A stretch of DNA of 64,000 nt from Byssothecium circinans (taxonomy: Eukaryota; Ascomycota; Dothideomycetes; Pleosporales; Massarinaceae). Each line of letters begins with the position of its first letter. The stretch's first letter is position 1. Under the pieces are notes generated by a model. That model was not told where the DNA came from, made no database searches, and saw only the letters and a program-made list of their open reading frames with translations. Below, piece by piece: positions 23,703 to 34,250 of the stretch. A program made the translations under genes and the position numbers. The stretch covers positions 599,048-663,047 of the forward strand of contig ML976999.1 of the NCBI GenBank assembly GCA_010015675.1. Direction: 5' to 3'.

Positions 23703-24683
23703 ATGACGACCTTAAAGGATATCACCATGTCCGACTCCCCCGACGCGCGTACCCGTCACCATGAATACTCTTATCGCCTGCCGACTCCGCCGCGGATCGT
23801 TGTACCTCCGCCGACCCTTACCACCGAGCCACCCGAGCTTCATTTGCCCAACCAGCGTGCGCACGATGAGGAGATCGATACGAGCTTCCTCAAGAACATC
23901 AACCTTGACAGCGTCGTGCAGACGAATACGCTGCTCGAGTGGCACTACGCGAAACGCAGGCAGGCGCAGATGATCCTGCCGTGGCTGTATCTTGGCCCGT
24001 TGTCGGCTGCCAAGGACAAGGAGTTTCTCGCACGGGAAGGCATCACCATGGTGTTTGCCATTCGCGCAAACACCAACAGTATGAGGGGTTTGTTGCAGGC
24101 CGCACTGGAGGTTTGCCATGAAGTCGCGGCTGTCGAAGCCTCCAACTGCTTCTCCTTGACTGGCAAGTTCGCCGACGCGACCAGGATCATCAACACCCAT
24201 GTCGCCAAATTCTGGAAGTACACGCAAGCTACTGGGAACCCACAGCTTGGAAAAGTGCTTGTCTTTTGCGAGTCTGGGAACGACAAGTCGGCAGCGGTGG
24301 CCGCGGCGTATCTGATGGAGCTTCTCGACGACTTTGACCACATCAAGAGCATGCAGGTGTGTCAGGCGCAGCGCTTCTGCGTCAACTTCGACGACGCGCT
24401 CAAACTATCTCTTCAGTCATACTGGGATATCCTTCAAGCGAGACGGTCCGTTTCGAATGCACGAGCTGAGTTGCTCTCCGCCCAAGGTCTCGCGGATGCG
24501 CTGTTAGACGTAGACCCGGGTGTGCGAAGGATGCACGAGCCCAGCAAGCCCAAGAGATCGATCGAGGAACTGAGGGATGACGATGTCGATATGGGAAGTG
24601 ATTTCGATGATGACCCATCAATCAGGCCACGACGGGGCAATCTTGAGTCGCTCGCGCCCTTTGCTCAGCGCTATCGACCTTAG
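23703..24683 (+). CDS. Dual-specificity phosphatase-fold protein with altered catalytic loop (probable pseudophosphatase)
   Basis: A single exon encodes 326 residues if the ATG at 23703 is used; the ATG at 23727 has a better context and would remove eight residues. After a proline-rich N-terminus comes a DSP-like fold: MILPWLYLGPLSAAKDKEFL (about 93-112), ITMVFAIR, then the loop VFCESGNDKSA at 187-197, AAAYLM, and CVNFDDAL. In active enzymes the loop is HCxxGxxRS. Here the histidine is phenylalanine and the arginine is Lys195, while Cys189 is kept. Loss of the phosphate-binding arginine predicts little or no catalysis, so a substrate-binding role like the STYX proteins is likely. An acidic tail follows (DDDVDMGSDFDDD). 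Confidence 0.8.
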   Translation: MTTLKDITMSDSPDARTRHHEYSYRLPTPPRIVVPPPTLTTEPPELHLPNQRAHDEEIDTSFLKNINLDSVVQTNTLLEWHYAKRRQAQMILPWLYLGPLSAAKDKEFLAREGITMVFAIRANTNSMRGLLQAALEVCHEVAAVEASNCFSLTGKFADATRIINTHVAKFWKYTQATGNPQLGKVLVFCESGNDKSAAVAAAYLMELLDDFDHIKSMQVCQAQRFCVNFDDALKLSLQSYWDILQARRSVSNARAELLSAQGLADALLDVDPGVRRMHEPSKPKRSIEELRDDDVDMGSDFDDDPSIRPRRGNLESLAPFAQRYRP

Positions 24684-25258
24684 AGTTCTGATTCCCCTTG
24701 TTTTGGTGTTTAACTGCTTTTCATCGTCTCTCAAGATACCCACATGATATTGGCGTAAGGGTCGCAGGGAGTACAGGGGCAGGATATGGTCTTTTGCTGT
24801 TACTCCATTTGGGGTTGCTTGGAAAGAGCGAGATGTCCTGGTACGGTAGCTTGACTACACATGGTTTTACGTCTTTGCGGCTACCTCGGAGGGCTCTCCA
24901 GTGGAGTCACACCATAGGTTATATGGCCTTCTCACACGACGTTTCTTATCCTGTCAAAATCAATGCATGCGCTTCCTTATTATTCACGCTTCTTTATCTC
25001 TTCTTGTGTGCAATGTATCTTTCCTTGACCTATTTCAGACAGCGTGCCGCTGTGACTGAACGGTGATGTAAGTGCGTCCTCACTTCTGTATGTGGTCTAG
25101 GCTGAGTCATTTGTAGATTGTCTGAACTCGGTTTGAAAGTATGTGTGATCAAGTGTTGTGTCATACGCTCGAGCTGGGCAGTGTGTCATACAATATGACC
25201 CTACGATTGTATGTCGCATACTTGACCACCGCGAGACACCTCTTTGCAATAACATTCT
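24684..25258. other. Intergenic, no supported gene
   Basis: T-rich downstream region of the phosphatase-like gene. The open frame near 24698-25066 has no domain signal and overlaps the expected 3' UTR. Confidence 0.5.
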
Positions 25259-25496
25259 TCAAAAGTGAAAGAGGGGGTCACTAGTATCGTCAGGCAACGA
25301 GGCGAGATGGTTGATCCTACGTTCAGGCAGCTATATGGCACAGGTGAGGGTAGAAAATATGGCGATCGGAAACGTCTTGGGTACATACCTTACGAGCCGC
25401 CTCAAATCGCGCCTCTCTAACCTTAGCTAAACAATACTGCTTCCCAAGCGTCTTCGGTGTGTCAGAAGTTGCCTCCATACAGCGGGCATACATCAT
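25259..25496 (-). CDS. Candidate small spliced gene, function unknown
   Basis: Two exons (25389-25496 and 25259-25330) joined across a 58-nt intron (donor GTATGT, acceptor ATATAG) give 59 residues, starting MMYARCMEATSDTPKTLG and ending LASLPDDTSDPLFHF. Splicing keeps frame and removes a run with an early stop. The frame stays open about 12 codons upstream of the first ATG, so a further 5' exon is possible. I recognise no family. The call rests on the matched splice sites and charged composition only. Confidence 0.35.
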
Positions 25497-25772
25497 TGTG
25501 TAATACTTTCGCACTCTGCCGTTCTGTCGCAAACGAACAAATACGGAGCGCCTGGAACCAACTTAAGCTCAATAGGCAGGTTGCCGTGCAAACCGGGTGC
25601 CGGGGGCTCGACAGTGAACGCCAGCTCAAAGTTTTACAGCCAGTCTTCCTGATAAACAACAATAAGAATCCTCTTTCACTCGAACAACAGCAGCAGCAAA
25701 GAAGAAAAAAGTGGGTCACCATCATGTCACGTCACGTCCCATCCGGCTCTCTGGTTTCCACGCTCACCTAGA
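25497..25772. other. Short divergent intergenic region
   Basis: Lies between the candidate small minus-strand gene and the large nuclear-type gene. It has a CAGCAGCAG stretch near 25690 and nothing else that can be supported. Confidence 0.45.
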
Positions 25773-28700
25773 ATGGAAAATACAGCAATGCGTCAGAGCG
25801 GCCGTTACCGCAAACCACCGAAACGGTATCAAGGCGACGGTACTTTTACTGACGGAACTACGACACCGACATCGCCATCGCCATCGCTATCGCCAGCAGC
25901 TTCGCCGGAAGCTACACATATATCTGTGAGTCTCCCCCCCGCAGGCTGTGTATGAGTATGAGTGAGTGAGGTTACGGGAGTGAAGGGAGGGAGTCATTGG
26001 GAGGCGAAACTTTACTTTGAGTCAATTGCTAACATCGATGTGCGAGTCAAAGGCCGCGACGAGTCTTTTGGATCATCGCACGTTGGAATCGGACCTACCG
26101 TTGAGACCAAGCAGAAGCAGAAGCAGATCTTTGCAACAGTCACAGTCACAGCGTGCGTCGTCATCGTCATTGTATACACCAGCGTCTTTGCAGCACCGCG
26201 TTGACGTTGAGGACGTCACTGGAGCTAGACGGTCTACTACAGCTACAGCTACAGACTCATCACCGTATATCGATTCAGCGGGCGGGCTTTTGGTAACACC
26301 GTCGCGCGACTACGCAACAACAGCGGCATCGGTATCACGTGCCTACCGTACAAAGGCAAACGAACCTGAAGACTCTGACGACATGCTCATACTGGAGCCC
26401 GGTGACTACGTACCGGATCGCTCCACGCGAGAGAGGAAACCGGTCTCGTATGCGTACACTGATCCGCCGCGCACGGCTACTAAACGCGCTGCTAGCGTTG
26501 ACCCTGGGGTTGTGAAGGAGAAGAGGAGTGTAGGGCGACCAAGCAAGCGGGCTAGAGTTAGGATTATGTCGGGTGAGGGCGAGGACGCTGGGTTCGATGG
26601 GAGTTACATGCCGCCGCCGCCCAAGCGAGCCAGAGTCAGAATTATGCCGGACGAGGGCGACAGCGCTGAATTCGACGATAGCTACGTACCGCCACCGCCC
26701 AAGCGAACTAGAGCCGTCAAATTCGCCTTGACCGACGACGTCGCAGAGGTGACTACACCTGTGAATGGGCACGACCATGAGGAGCCGCAGACCAGGAACA
26801 TGTCGGCTGCTGGCAAACTCGCAGCCTTCCCATCACTGACCACTCCCGTTCCCCCTGCCCTCACCGATACAGACGAGGCACGATACACGCTGAAGCAAAT
26901 GGTCGATGACCGCGCCAGCGGCGACGAAGAGAGAATCGGCGCGAGCAGGCGTGTCATGCAGATGCTATGGTCCTGCGAAGCCTTCCCCAAAGCCGTGAAA
27001 GAAAAGGAGAGGGTCTGGTACGCGAACTTCAAGGCGAATTCTAGAGAGATTCCCGTGGATTTGGGTGTACGTACACTCCCATCCCATGTATCATACTCAC
27101 TACCCTGCCCTGCCCTGCACTGTATTACTGAACTTCAGTCATCTTTTGCCTCCTCCCCAACGACTCACAAGTATGAGTATGAGTACGAGTATGAGTAACT
27201 AGTCCTCTGACTAACACCCTTCCCCTTCCCCTCTAGATACCCTTCGCCTCCCTGCACCCCACGCTCCGCGTCGCCATCCTCGACACTATCACCGAGCACA
27301 CCTCGGCCACGCGATTCTCGGGCTCTTTCGCAAATAACACAGCGTACTCCGATCCGGCTTACGGCTCCCCCTGGTACCCGCACTGCGTCCTCTTGGACAT
27401 CGATAAAGAAGAGTATTGGTGGATTGTAAGGGATAACATCAGGTTTACGCAGGAAGATCCCGGGGAGGTGCCGCGGTGGTGGACGGAAAAGTTCCCGGGG
27501 GTGGTGTTTGATCCCGAGACGCCCGAGCCGAGGGAGGTTGTTAAGGCGTTGAGGTTTTGTAGACAGATGGGGTTGCCGGGGTTGTTGGTGGGGGAGTGGG
27601 CGGGGGTTTTGCCCGAGGGGGGGCTGTTGGGGGAGGTATGTTACGTTTTTCTCTGTGGGGTGGTGCTGGGGGTGTGTATGTTGGAGAGTGATTGCTGACT
27701 TGATTGAAAGCCTCATGATGTTACTGAGGCGATGCTCGCGGGTGGGAAGGGAACTGGCGGTGTTGATGTTGAGGAAGAGGGACAGTTCAAGGAAGACGGA
27801 CGGGATATTAATACAGTCGTCGAGACTGACCTGGTGCCCGACACCGTCCCCGTCCCCAACGATCTTCAAGGCGCGGAACTCGCCCGCCTCAGAGCCTGGG
27901 GGATTGATGGCCTCACGCCGTACCAACCCCCCGACGAAGACAACGGAGAACGTACGCCCGACCCACCGGCTCTATTCGAATTCGTCGACTTCGACGATGC
28001 CGCGTCTGTTCATTCAGGTATCTCAAATGCACCATTCTCACGGGATGTTACTGCTGAGCCGTATTCCGGACTACCCGCCGTGTATGGTCCTAGCGAGGAT
28101 GGCGAAGATGAGGATGAAGATATGCAGAAGACTATTGAGCAGTCTTTCGACGATAGCAAGAATGGTTATATGAACAAAGGTGCGGAGAACAGCGAGTCGC
28201 CGATTGTCTTTCATTCCACCAGTGGCAAGGGGGGAACTGGAGGTGGAAAGATGGCTGGGAAGACACCGGCGACGACGGCGATGCGGAAGAAGACGCCGGT
28301 TAAGAAGAGGCAGTATAAGAAGAAAAAGGCGCTTGAGGGTCTTGCTGAGGGCTTGGGGACTGGGGGTTCGGCGGGGCCGCAGCGGCCGACAAATAAGAAG
28401 ACGGCTGAGCCTGTGCAGGGAGATGAACGGACAGCGATCATGAAGCAGAATCTGGAGAAGTTCGAGGGCGTGGTAAATGAGCAGATGATGCATCCTGTTT
28501 ACACTTTTAACAAGCGTAAGTCCTCCTCTCTGGTCTAGTCATAACAAGTAACTTTCTTCTAACAATCCATGCAGGAAAAATGCACGAAGAGACTACAGAA
28601 GCTCTTCAAAACCTCGTCGAGTACGCGAACAAGAGGCAAAAGATCTTTGAGGCTGCCGGATACACCACCATCACGGGAAATGAGCCGCAGTCTACAAAGT

Positions 28701-29416
28701 TACCGCCGATGGGCCTTATGGCACCTCCGCAGGTCAACACTCCCACTACACAACAAGGGCGCTTCTATAACGGCCACGCTGCCCATATGCAGCAGCCGAG
28801 CGCGCACACTACTTCGTCCTTCAATCATCCGAGCCAGGCTGGAGGAGAGTTCGAAATCAATCCTCAGAATCCGACCTCCGCACGTTACAACGCTCCTACA
28901 CGTTACAACCCTCCGCTCGACACTTATTCAACATCGTACTACGGAACTATGCCGGGCTCACAAGTCTTGGGTTCGAATATGCGACCTAACGGCTTCGCAG
29001 GCGGGTCCTCGCCGTACGGCCATGGAGGGAACTCGTCGGCGAATGAGTTTCTGAGTTCGCACCGTGAACAATTTCGGGCTCAGGCTCAGGCGATGATTCT
29101 GCAGCAGCAGCAGCAGCAGGAGATGCAGATGCAGAACGGATATCCGACCCCGGCGGTGCCGAACCCGCAGAATTATAACGGCGGGCAGATGTCGCAGAAC
29201 AATAGCAGGACTCAGGTGCCACAGAACAACAGTGGAGGGGGTGGGAAGGTCAATGTCAGCAGTGTTCACGATGTCAACCATTTGTTGCGCGCGGCGAGGG
29301 GTGGCAAGTTTGGGACTAGTAAAGGTGGTAAGGTGGATCCGAGGATTACATTACTGACGAAGGATAATGGAAGCGGAGGAGGTGCAGGTGCGGGACAGCA
29401 GGGAAAGCTGGAGTGA
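25773..29416 (+). CDS. Large AT-hook-like, low-complexity nuclear-type protein (hypothetical)
   Basis: Five exons (25773-25925, 26047-27066, 27237-27635, 27711-28515, 28575-29416) join into 1072 residues. I do not recognise the protein as a whole. It is mostly disordered, with one AT-hook-like core (KRSVGRPSKRARVRIM) beginning a tandem repeat of about 25 residues: RARVRIM, acidic EG segment, FDxSY, then PPPPKR. This is repeated twice with a third start (26.54-26.74 kb). A more globular stretch spans exons 2-4: about 45 residues around MLWSCEAFPKAVKEK, then LHPTLRVAILDTIT, YWWIVRDNIRF and VVKALRFCRQMGLPGLLVGEW. Later come a lysine-rich segment (KKTPVKKRQYKKKK) and a Gln/Asn-rich C-terminus with six consecutive glutamines. 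DNA or chromatin binding is an inference from the AT-hook and basic content. Introns 1 and 2 both hold GTATGA repeats. Confidence 0.7.
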
Positions 29417-29939
29417 TGAGGGCTTGGACATGCGGGTTGCCGTCTTGAATAGAGGGGTTGACCGTAGGGTTGGAGCTTTTGGATACTGGGGAATTGGTCT
29501 GTTTAGGACGGGTCTTGGGGAATTGAGCTGGGGATTCTTTTCTTTCATTTGGAGGGGTTGGGTTCAATCAGCTATAGGCGTTTTCGGAGATTTGCGTTGA
29601 CGCACTGCCTTGCGTATGCGTCTATCGATTACTATGGTAGTCAACCGTGAGCGTTGGAGATTGCCGTTGAGTATGGCACTTGATGAAATGAGAAGCTTGA
29701 TCTGGACCGTGCTTCATTTACTACAACTGTAAACTCTACACTCTTCAAACGGCTTCCTACCTCAAAACCATCATGTGAATATCTGCCGCCACGTAGCCAG
29801 CAGCAGGGGCATCCGCCAAGCAATGAAAGCCACACCCGCTCCTCTCTGATTGGCCAACATCTACGTCTCACATCAACATCACACCAACACCTCAACCTCC
29901 CCCGAACTCTCCCCTTCCCACCACACGCTCCGACCCACG
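29417..29939. promoter_or_regulatory. Intergenic / SEC5 promoter with CCAAT box
   Basis: A CCAAT-box core on the minus strand (ATTGG at 29849-29853) lies about 90 bp before the SEC5 start codon and is followed by a CA-rich leader. The first part is the 3' region of the upstream gene. CCAAT boxes are bound by the Hap complex in fungi; use here is inferred. Confidence 0.45.
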
Positions 29940-32900
29940 ATGGAATCCATAGAAACCCAACTCTTAAACAAATACAACATCCCCACGCTCTTCCCCGCAG
30001 CCTGGCCCTCGGAAAAAGACGCCAATGACTCCGACTCCGCCTCCGCCGCGTCGGACGACGACGCCCCGCCCGCCATGTCGGCGCGCATGAGCAGCGTGCA
30101 GCGCCGGAAATCGCGGTACTCGGTGCTAGAAGGTGCAGGCGGGTTTGCGAGGAAGAGGGATGGGGTTGAGAAGACGAAGGACGGGGTGGAGAATCTGGTG
30201 CAGAAGGACGAGGGGGATCCGCTGGGGACGTATCCGTCGGTTGTGCAGGTCTTGAGGCAGAGGGGGTTGGGGGTGGAGGAAGACGTCAAGCTACGTATGT
30301 GAGATCTTTTACGGGAAGGATGAGGATCTCGGGGGATGTTTTTTGGGGTGTGATGCTGATTTGGGGTGCAGGGAATAGGTTTTTATTGAGCTCGACGACG
30401 TTCTCTCCCGCGCTGTTCCTCTCGCAGGTGCATAACCAGGCCTCGACCGATTCACTCCTGCAAGGCCTTGATTTCCTCTCGCGCTCCATCGAGAAGAAAT
30501 CCGCGTCCCTGAAAGTCCTCGTCGAGGCAAACTTCGAGCGCTTCGTTGGCGCGAAGGCGACTATCGACCGCGTGTATAGCGAGATGCGCGATGTGGGCGC
30601 CGAGCCGGAGACGCCGGCGAGTCCGGGGAGACGTCCGGGGCATTCGAGGGGAGCGAGTCGGAGTAGCTTTTCTGCGAGGAAGACGAGCGCGTCGTTGACG
30701 CCGGATATGGTGGGGAAGCAGGTCGATGAGAAGAAGAAGAAGAATGCGCTGGTGAAGGAGAGCGAGTATGGCGTGCATGGCATCAAGGTGCCGCTTACGG
30801 AAGTTGCGGTTAAAGCGGAGGAGGTTTGGGGTCCGGCTTTGGGAGGGAGGGAGAAGGAAAAGACGCTCAAATCGATACTTTCGTCTGTGGAGAAGAACCG
30901 AGGGTTGTTTGAGGTCGGGTCTGCCATTCAGGATGCTATAAGGAGAAAGGATCACGAGACGATTGTGGAGGAGTACACGAGGGCGCGGAAGTTTGCTGAA
31001 GACGCGAGATATATTGTCGAGCAGGCGAATTATTCAAAGGCGCCGTTGACGGATGTGCAGGTCCATCAGATCATCGTCACGGCGAGGATGTGGTCGGACG
31101 TCGAGCATCAGGTTGAAGCGTTCAAGCGCGACGCGTGGAAGAGGTTGACGAGCACGCATTTTACGAAACAGCTGAATCTTCACCAGAGCAGTACCGAGGA
31201 TGCGAAGAGCGAGCAGTATATGGAGCTTATATCGATCATGTTGGAACTGGGCGTCGAGGACAATCCGATTTGGATATGGCTGCTTTCACGATACGAGTAT
31301 CTCAAGTCACGGCTTACGAATACCTGCGAGCGCATCCAGGTTGAGATTGAGGTGCTGCGGAGGCACTTGGCGAATAGTCCCAAGCCGAGCTTGAAGCTGC
31401 TGTTGAAGCATCTGCGAGCTGTGCCAACGAGTAAGAATATCAGTGTGGAGTCGGGGAAGCTGGATTCGGTCAAGGTGGTGGAGTTTTGGGAGCATTTGTA
31501 TGCTTCCACGACTGCGCTGTTAGGCATCAATGGTGGGCTGTTGGGGGAGCTCGTTGAGTATTGGGAGATCGTACAATCGTTTGTGGAAGGTCGCGCGCAG
31601 AGGAACTTGCCTATGGGCTTCAACAATCAGTCTTCGGTTCATCACTCCCTGTCGTCGAGCAACCTAAATGACCTGGAGAGTGGGATGGTGGAGCTTATCA
31701 ACGTTATTCGCGAGATGCTCTTTTCCTTCTTTGCTGAGCCGCCGATCGATGATATTTCGCTGCTCTTCTCGCCGATGCCGAATTCACCTGAACCAACGAC
31801 ACCGCGGACCCCCCTGAGCGCGGCGTTGAGTCCGTCAATGGGCTCGAAATTCCGCCTCGATCCGAACAATGTTCCTCCGCCGTCTCCTGGACGCGGTGAG
31901 GCATGGGAGAAGTACGCTTTCTGGCCACCTAACTCGAATGCTTTGTCCGGCTGCCACTACCTGGCAAAGACACTGGTTTTGATCGGCACTGCAGCGAACG
32001 AGCTAGCATCGCTTCGTCTTCAGGAGACAGGGTCGAAGGCTAAGATCGACGATGTGCTACGCCATCTCGTCGGCGGTATTCGCGAGCGATGTGTGCAGGC
32101 TGTGTGCGCAGCTTGGAACACGGATGCCGAGAACATCAAAGTGCTCGAAGATTGGACGCGCGATCCTGACCGCAAGGACATCACTTCACTGCCTAGCCGC
32201 TTCCTTGCTGTGCAGAGCTTCTTGCTCAACAATCTCCAGAAGATCATGTATATCGAGGCATCGACCAAGACTAATGTCGATATCATCGTGCCGCCGAGCA
32301 GTAAGCTATTGCAGATGGTGAGAAGCCAGTTTGTGACGAGCTTGTATCGGACGTTGAGTGGCATGGTGGAGTGTGCGGAGAAGGGGAGACGGGCGCTAGG
32401 GAAGGAGTTTGAGGTTAAGGATGATGATTTGGCGGTTAATGAGGAGGAGGTCGAGGATGGGACGTGGGGGAAAGTAGATGCTACGAAGCAGGTACGTTCA
32501 TATGAACTTGACACTCAAAATGTGGATACTAACTCTGAACAGTCTATCCGCCTCCTCCTCACCCTATCAAACATGTCCTCGTTCCAAACGGAAATCACCC
32601 CTCAACTCCTCAGCCTCTTCGAAACCCTCTTCTCCGTCCAGCTCACCGACGAAACAAACCGCATCCGTGACGTCCTCTCGCAACTCGACGCCCAACTCTT
32701 CCGCTCCTACACCAAACCCCACTCTATCCGCATCGCCTCCACTCTCAATGCTGGTATCTTCTCTCCCACCTGGGCCCCGCCCCCGATCCCCGGAAAATCC
32801 GTCGCAGACCGCGATCCCTCCCCCTACGTCTTCACCGTACTCCTCGACCTCGTCATCGTCCACACAGAAGTCAGCACCACCTCTCCCCCACTAACCTCGC

Positions 32901-33226
32901 GCATCCTGCGTGCGCTCTTCGAATCGACATCGACCTCGCTCATCGCGACGTTCAGTAAGCTCGAGAAGTGCAATCTGAGCTCGCTCATGCAGGCCACGCT
33001 CGACGTGGAGTTTATGGCACAGACGCTCGCGGCGTATACCACGGAGAAGGCGAGCCAGGTCCAGACGGATATTTATCAGGTGTTGGATGCGAAGACGGAT
33101 AATGGGGCGAGGGTGCGGTTGCAGGAGGAGTTGGGGGCTTTGAGGGGTGTGTTGAAGAGGTTGAGGGATGGGACGAGGGTGGAATTTGCGTGTTTTAGGA
33201 GGAAGAGGGATGCGGGGCAGAGGTGA
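29940..33226 (+). CDS. SEC5: Exocyst complex subunit Sec5
   Basis: Three exons (29940-30294, 30372-32491, 32543-33226) give 1052 residues. The start is the ATG at 29940 (MESIETQLLNKYNIPTLFP). Sec5 hallmarks are the N-terminal LLNKYNIPTLFP..WPSEKD segment, FLLSSTTFSPALFLSQVH immediately after the first splice, LDFLSRSIEKKSASLKVLV, and NFERFVGAKATIDRVY (about 118-190). A long helical rod follows through to the C-terminus. Sec5 is a core subunit tethering secretory vesicles to the plasma membrane. The second intron (51 nt, GTACGT, TACTAAC branch, CAG) is a multiple of three and has no stop, so its retention would add 17 residues rather than break the protein. A serine/proline-rich loop near 620-660 looks regulatory. 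Confidence 0.93.
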
Positions 33227-33440
33227 GGGGTTGGTGGGTAGTGTGGGTAGTGTGGGGGAAAGGAGGGAGGGGAAGGGAGGTTATGGATAGCTACGGTAAT
33301 ATGTTCAATTGAAGATACATTCAGCTTGTTCTACGCCAGTCTTCCAGGTATATTCGCAATCATGCTGTGCACCAAGGGTGTAGCGTAATGATGCTATGCA
33401 TCACCACTCCTTTACAATAACACCTCAAATTCCCCACACG

Positions 33441-33608
33441 TCCTCTCTGCACACACTCCTCTCCGCACACACTCCTCTCCGCACACACTCCTCTCCGCAC
33501 ACACTCCTCTCCGCACACACTCCTCTCCGCACACACTCCTCTCCGCACACACTCCTCTCCGCACACACTCCTCTCCGCACACACTCCTCTCCGCACACAC
33601 TCCTCTCC
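33441..33608. repeat. 16-bp minisatellite, 10.5 units
   Basis: Ten full units of TCCTCTCCGCACACAC and a final half unit. Only the first unit differs (TCTG for TCCG). Because 16 is not a multiple of three, all frames stay open and give artefactual repeat peptides on both strands. It lies about 215 bp after the SEC5 stop codon. The near-perfect identity of units indicates recent expansion or homogenisation. Confidence 0.95.
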
Positions 33609-34250
33609 ATGCTGCTTACATTAGCCACTTTTATCAAAACTTTTATCCCCGCGTCGCAATCTCCGACAAACGCATAACAGACGTTCTCCACCACGAACCA
33701 ATTTAGCTCAACAATTCCTTCTCAACCCTTCCATGGGTGGGGAAGTTGGGGACTTTTAAATCGCATGACGATACCGCGTCTTATTTTTGAAAAGCTTAGA
33801 GGGCGCTGGTCCGCGGAGCCATGGGACGACGTGCATCCAATTTTATTTAGTGCACGAGGGAAGGGGGGGAGAAGGCGCCACACATGAACCATGTGGCCCA
33901 GCAGTTTTTTAGGATGGGGGAAGGCGACGTCGCTCCATGTATAACCTCATCTGTGTTGGAATTATCGTGCTCGGTCTGCCGAGGAGAAGGGGAGAGAGTT
34001 GGGGGAAAGAGGAACAGGAGACGGAGAAAAAAGAGAAGCCTTGCCCGCGGCATTCTTTGGGCGATCAGCAATGGATTGCGGAAGGCGGAACGGAACACGC
34101 AGGCATGGCGTCGGGTTTCGTCGCGTTTTTGGGTTTCGTCTCGGGATCTCCACGACATGCGTTCGATTCCGATCTCTTTTTAGTTATGGGGATTCGGTGT
34201 AGGAGGGGAGGCGGCATACTCTGGTCGGCTAACCTGTTTTGTTCTGAGAG

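Noticed and set aside
33360..33694. Long repeat-peptide frames on both strands over the minisatellite
   Set aside because: A stop-free 16-bp tandem unit leaves every frame open; the peptides are artefacts of the repeat.
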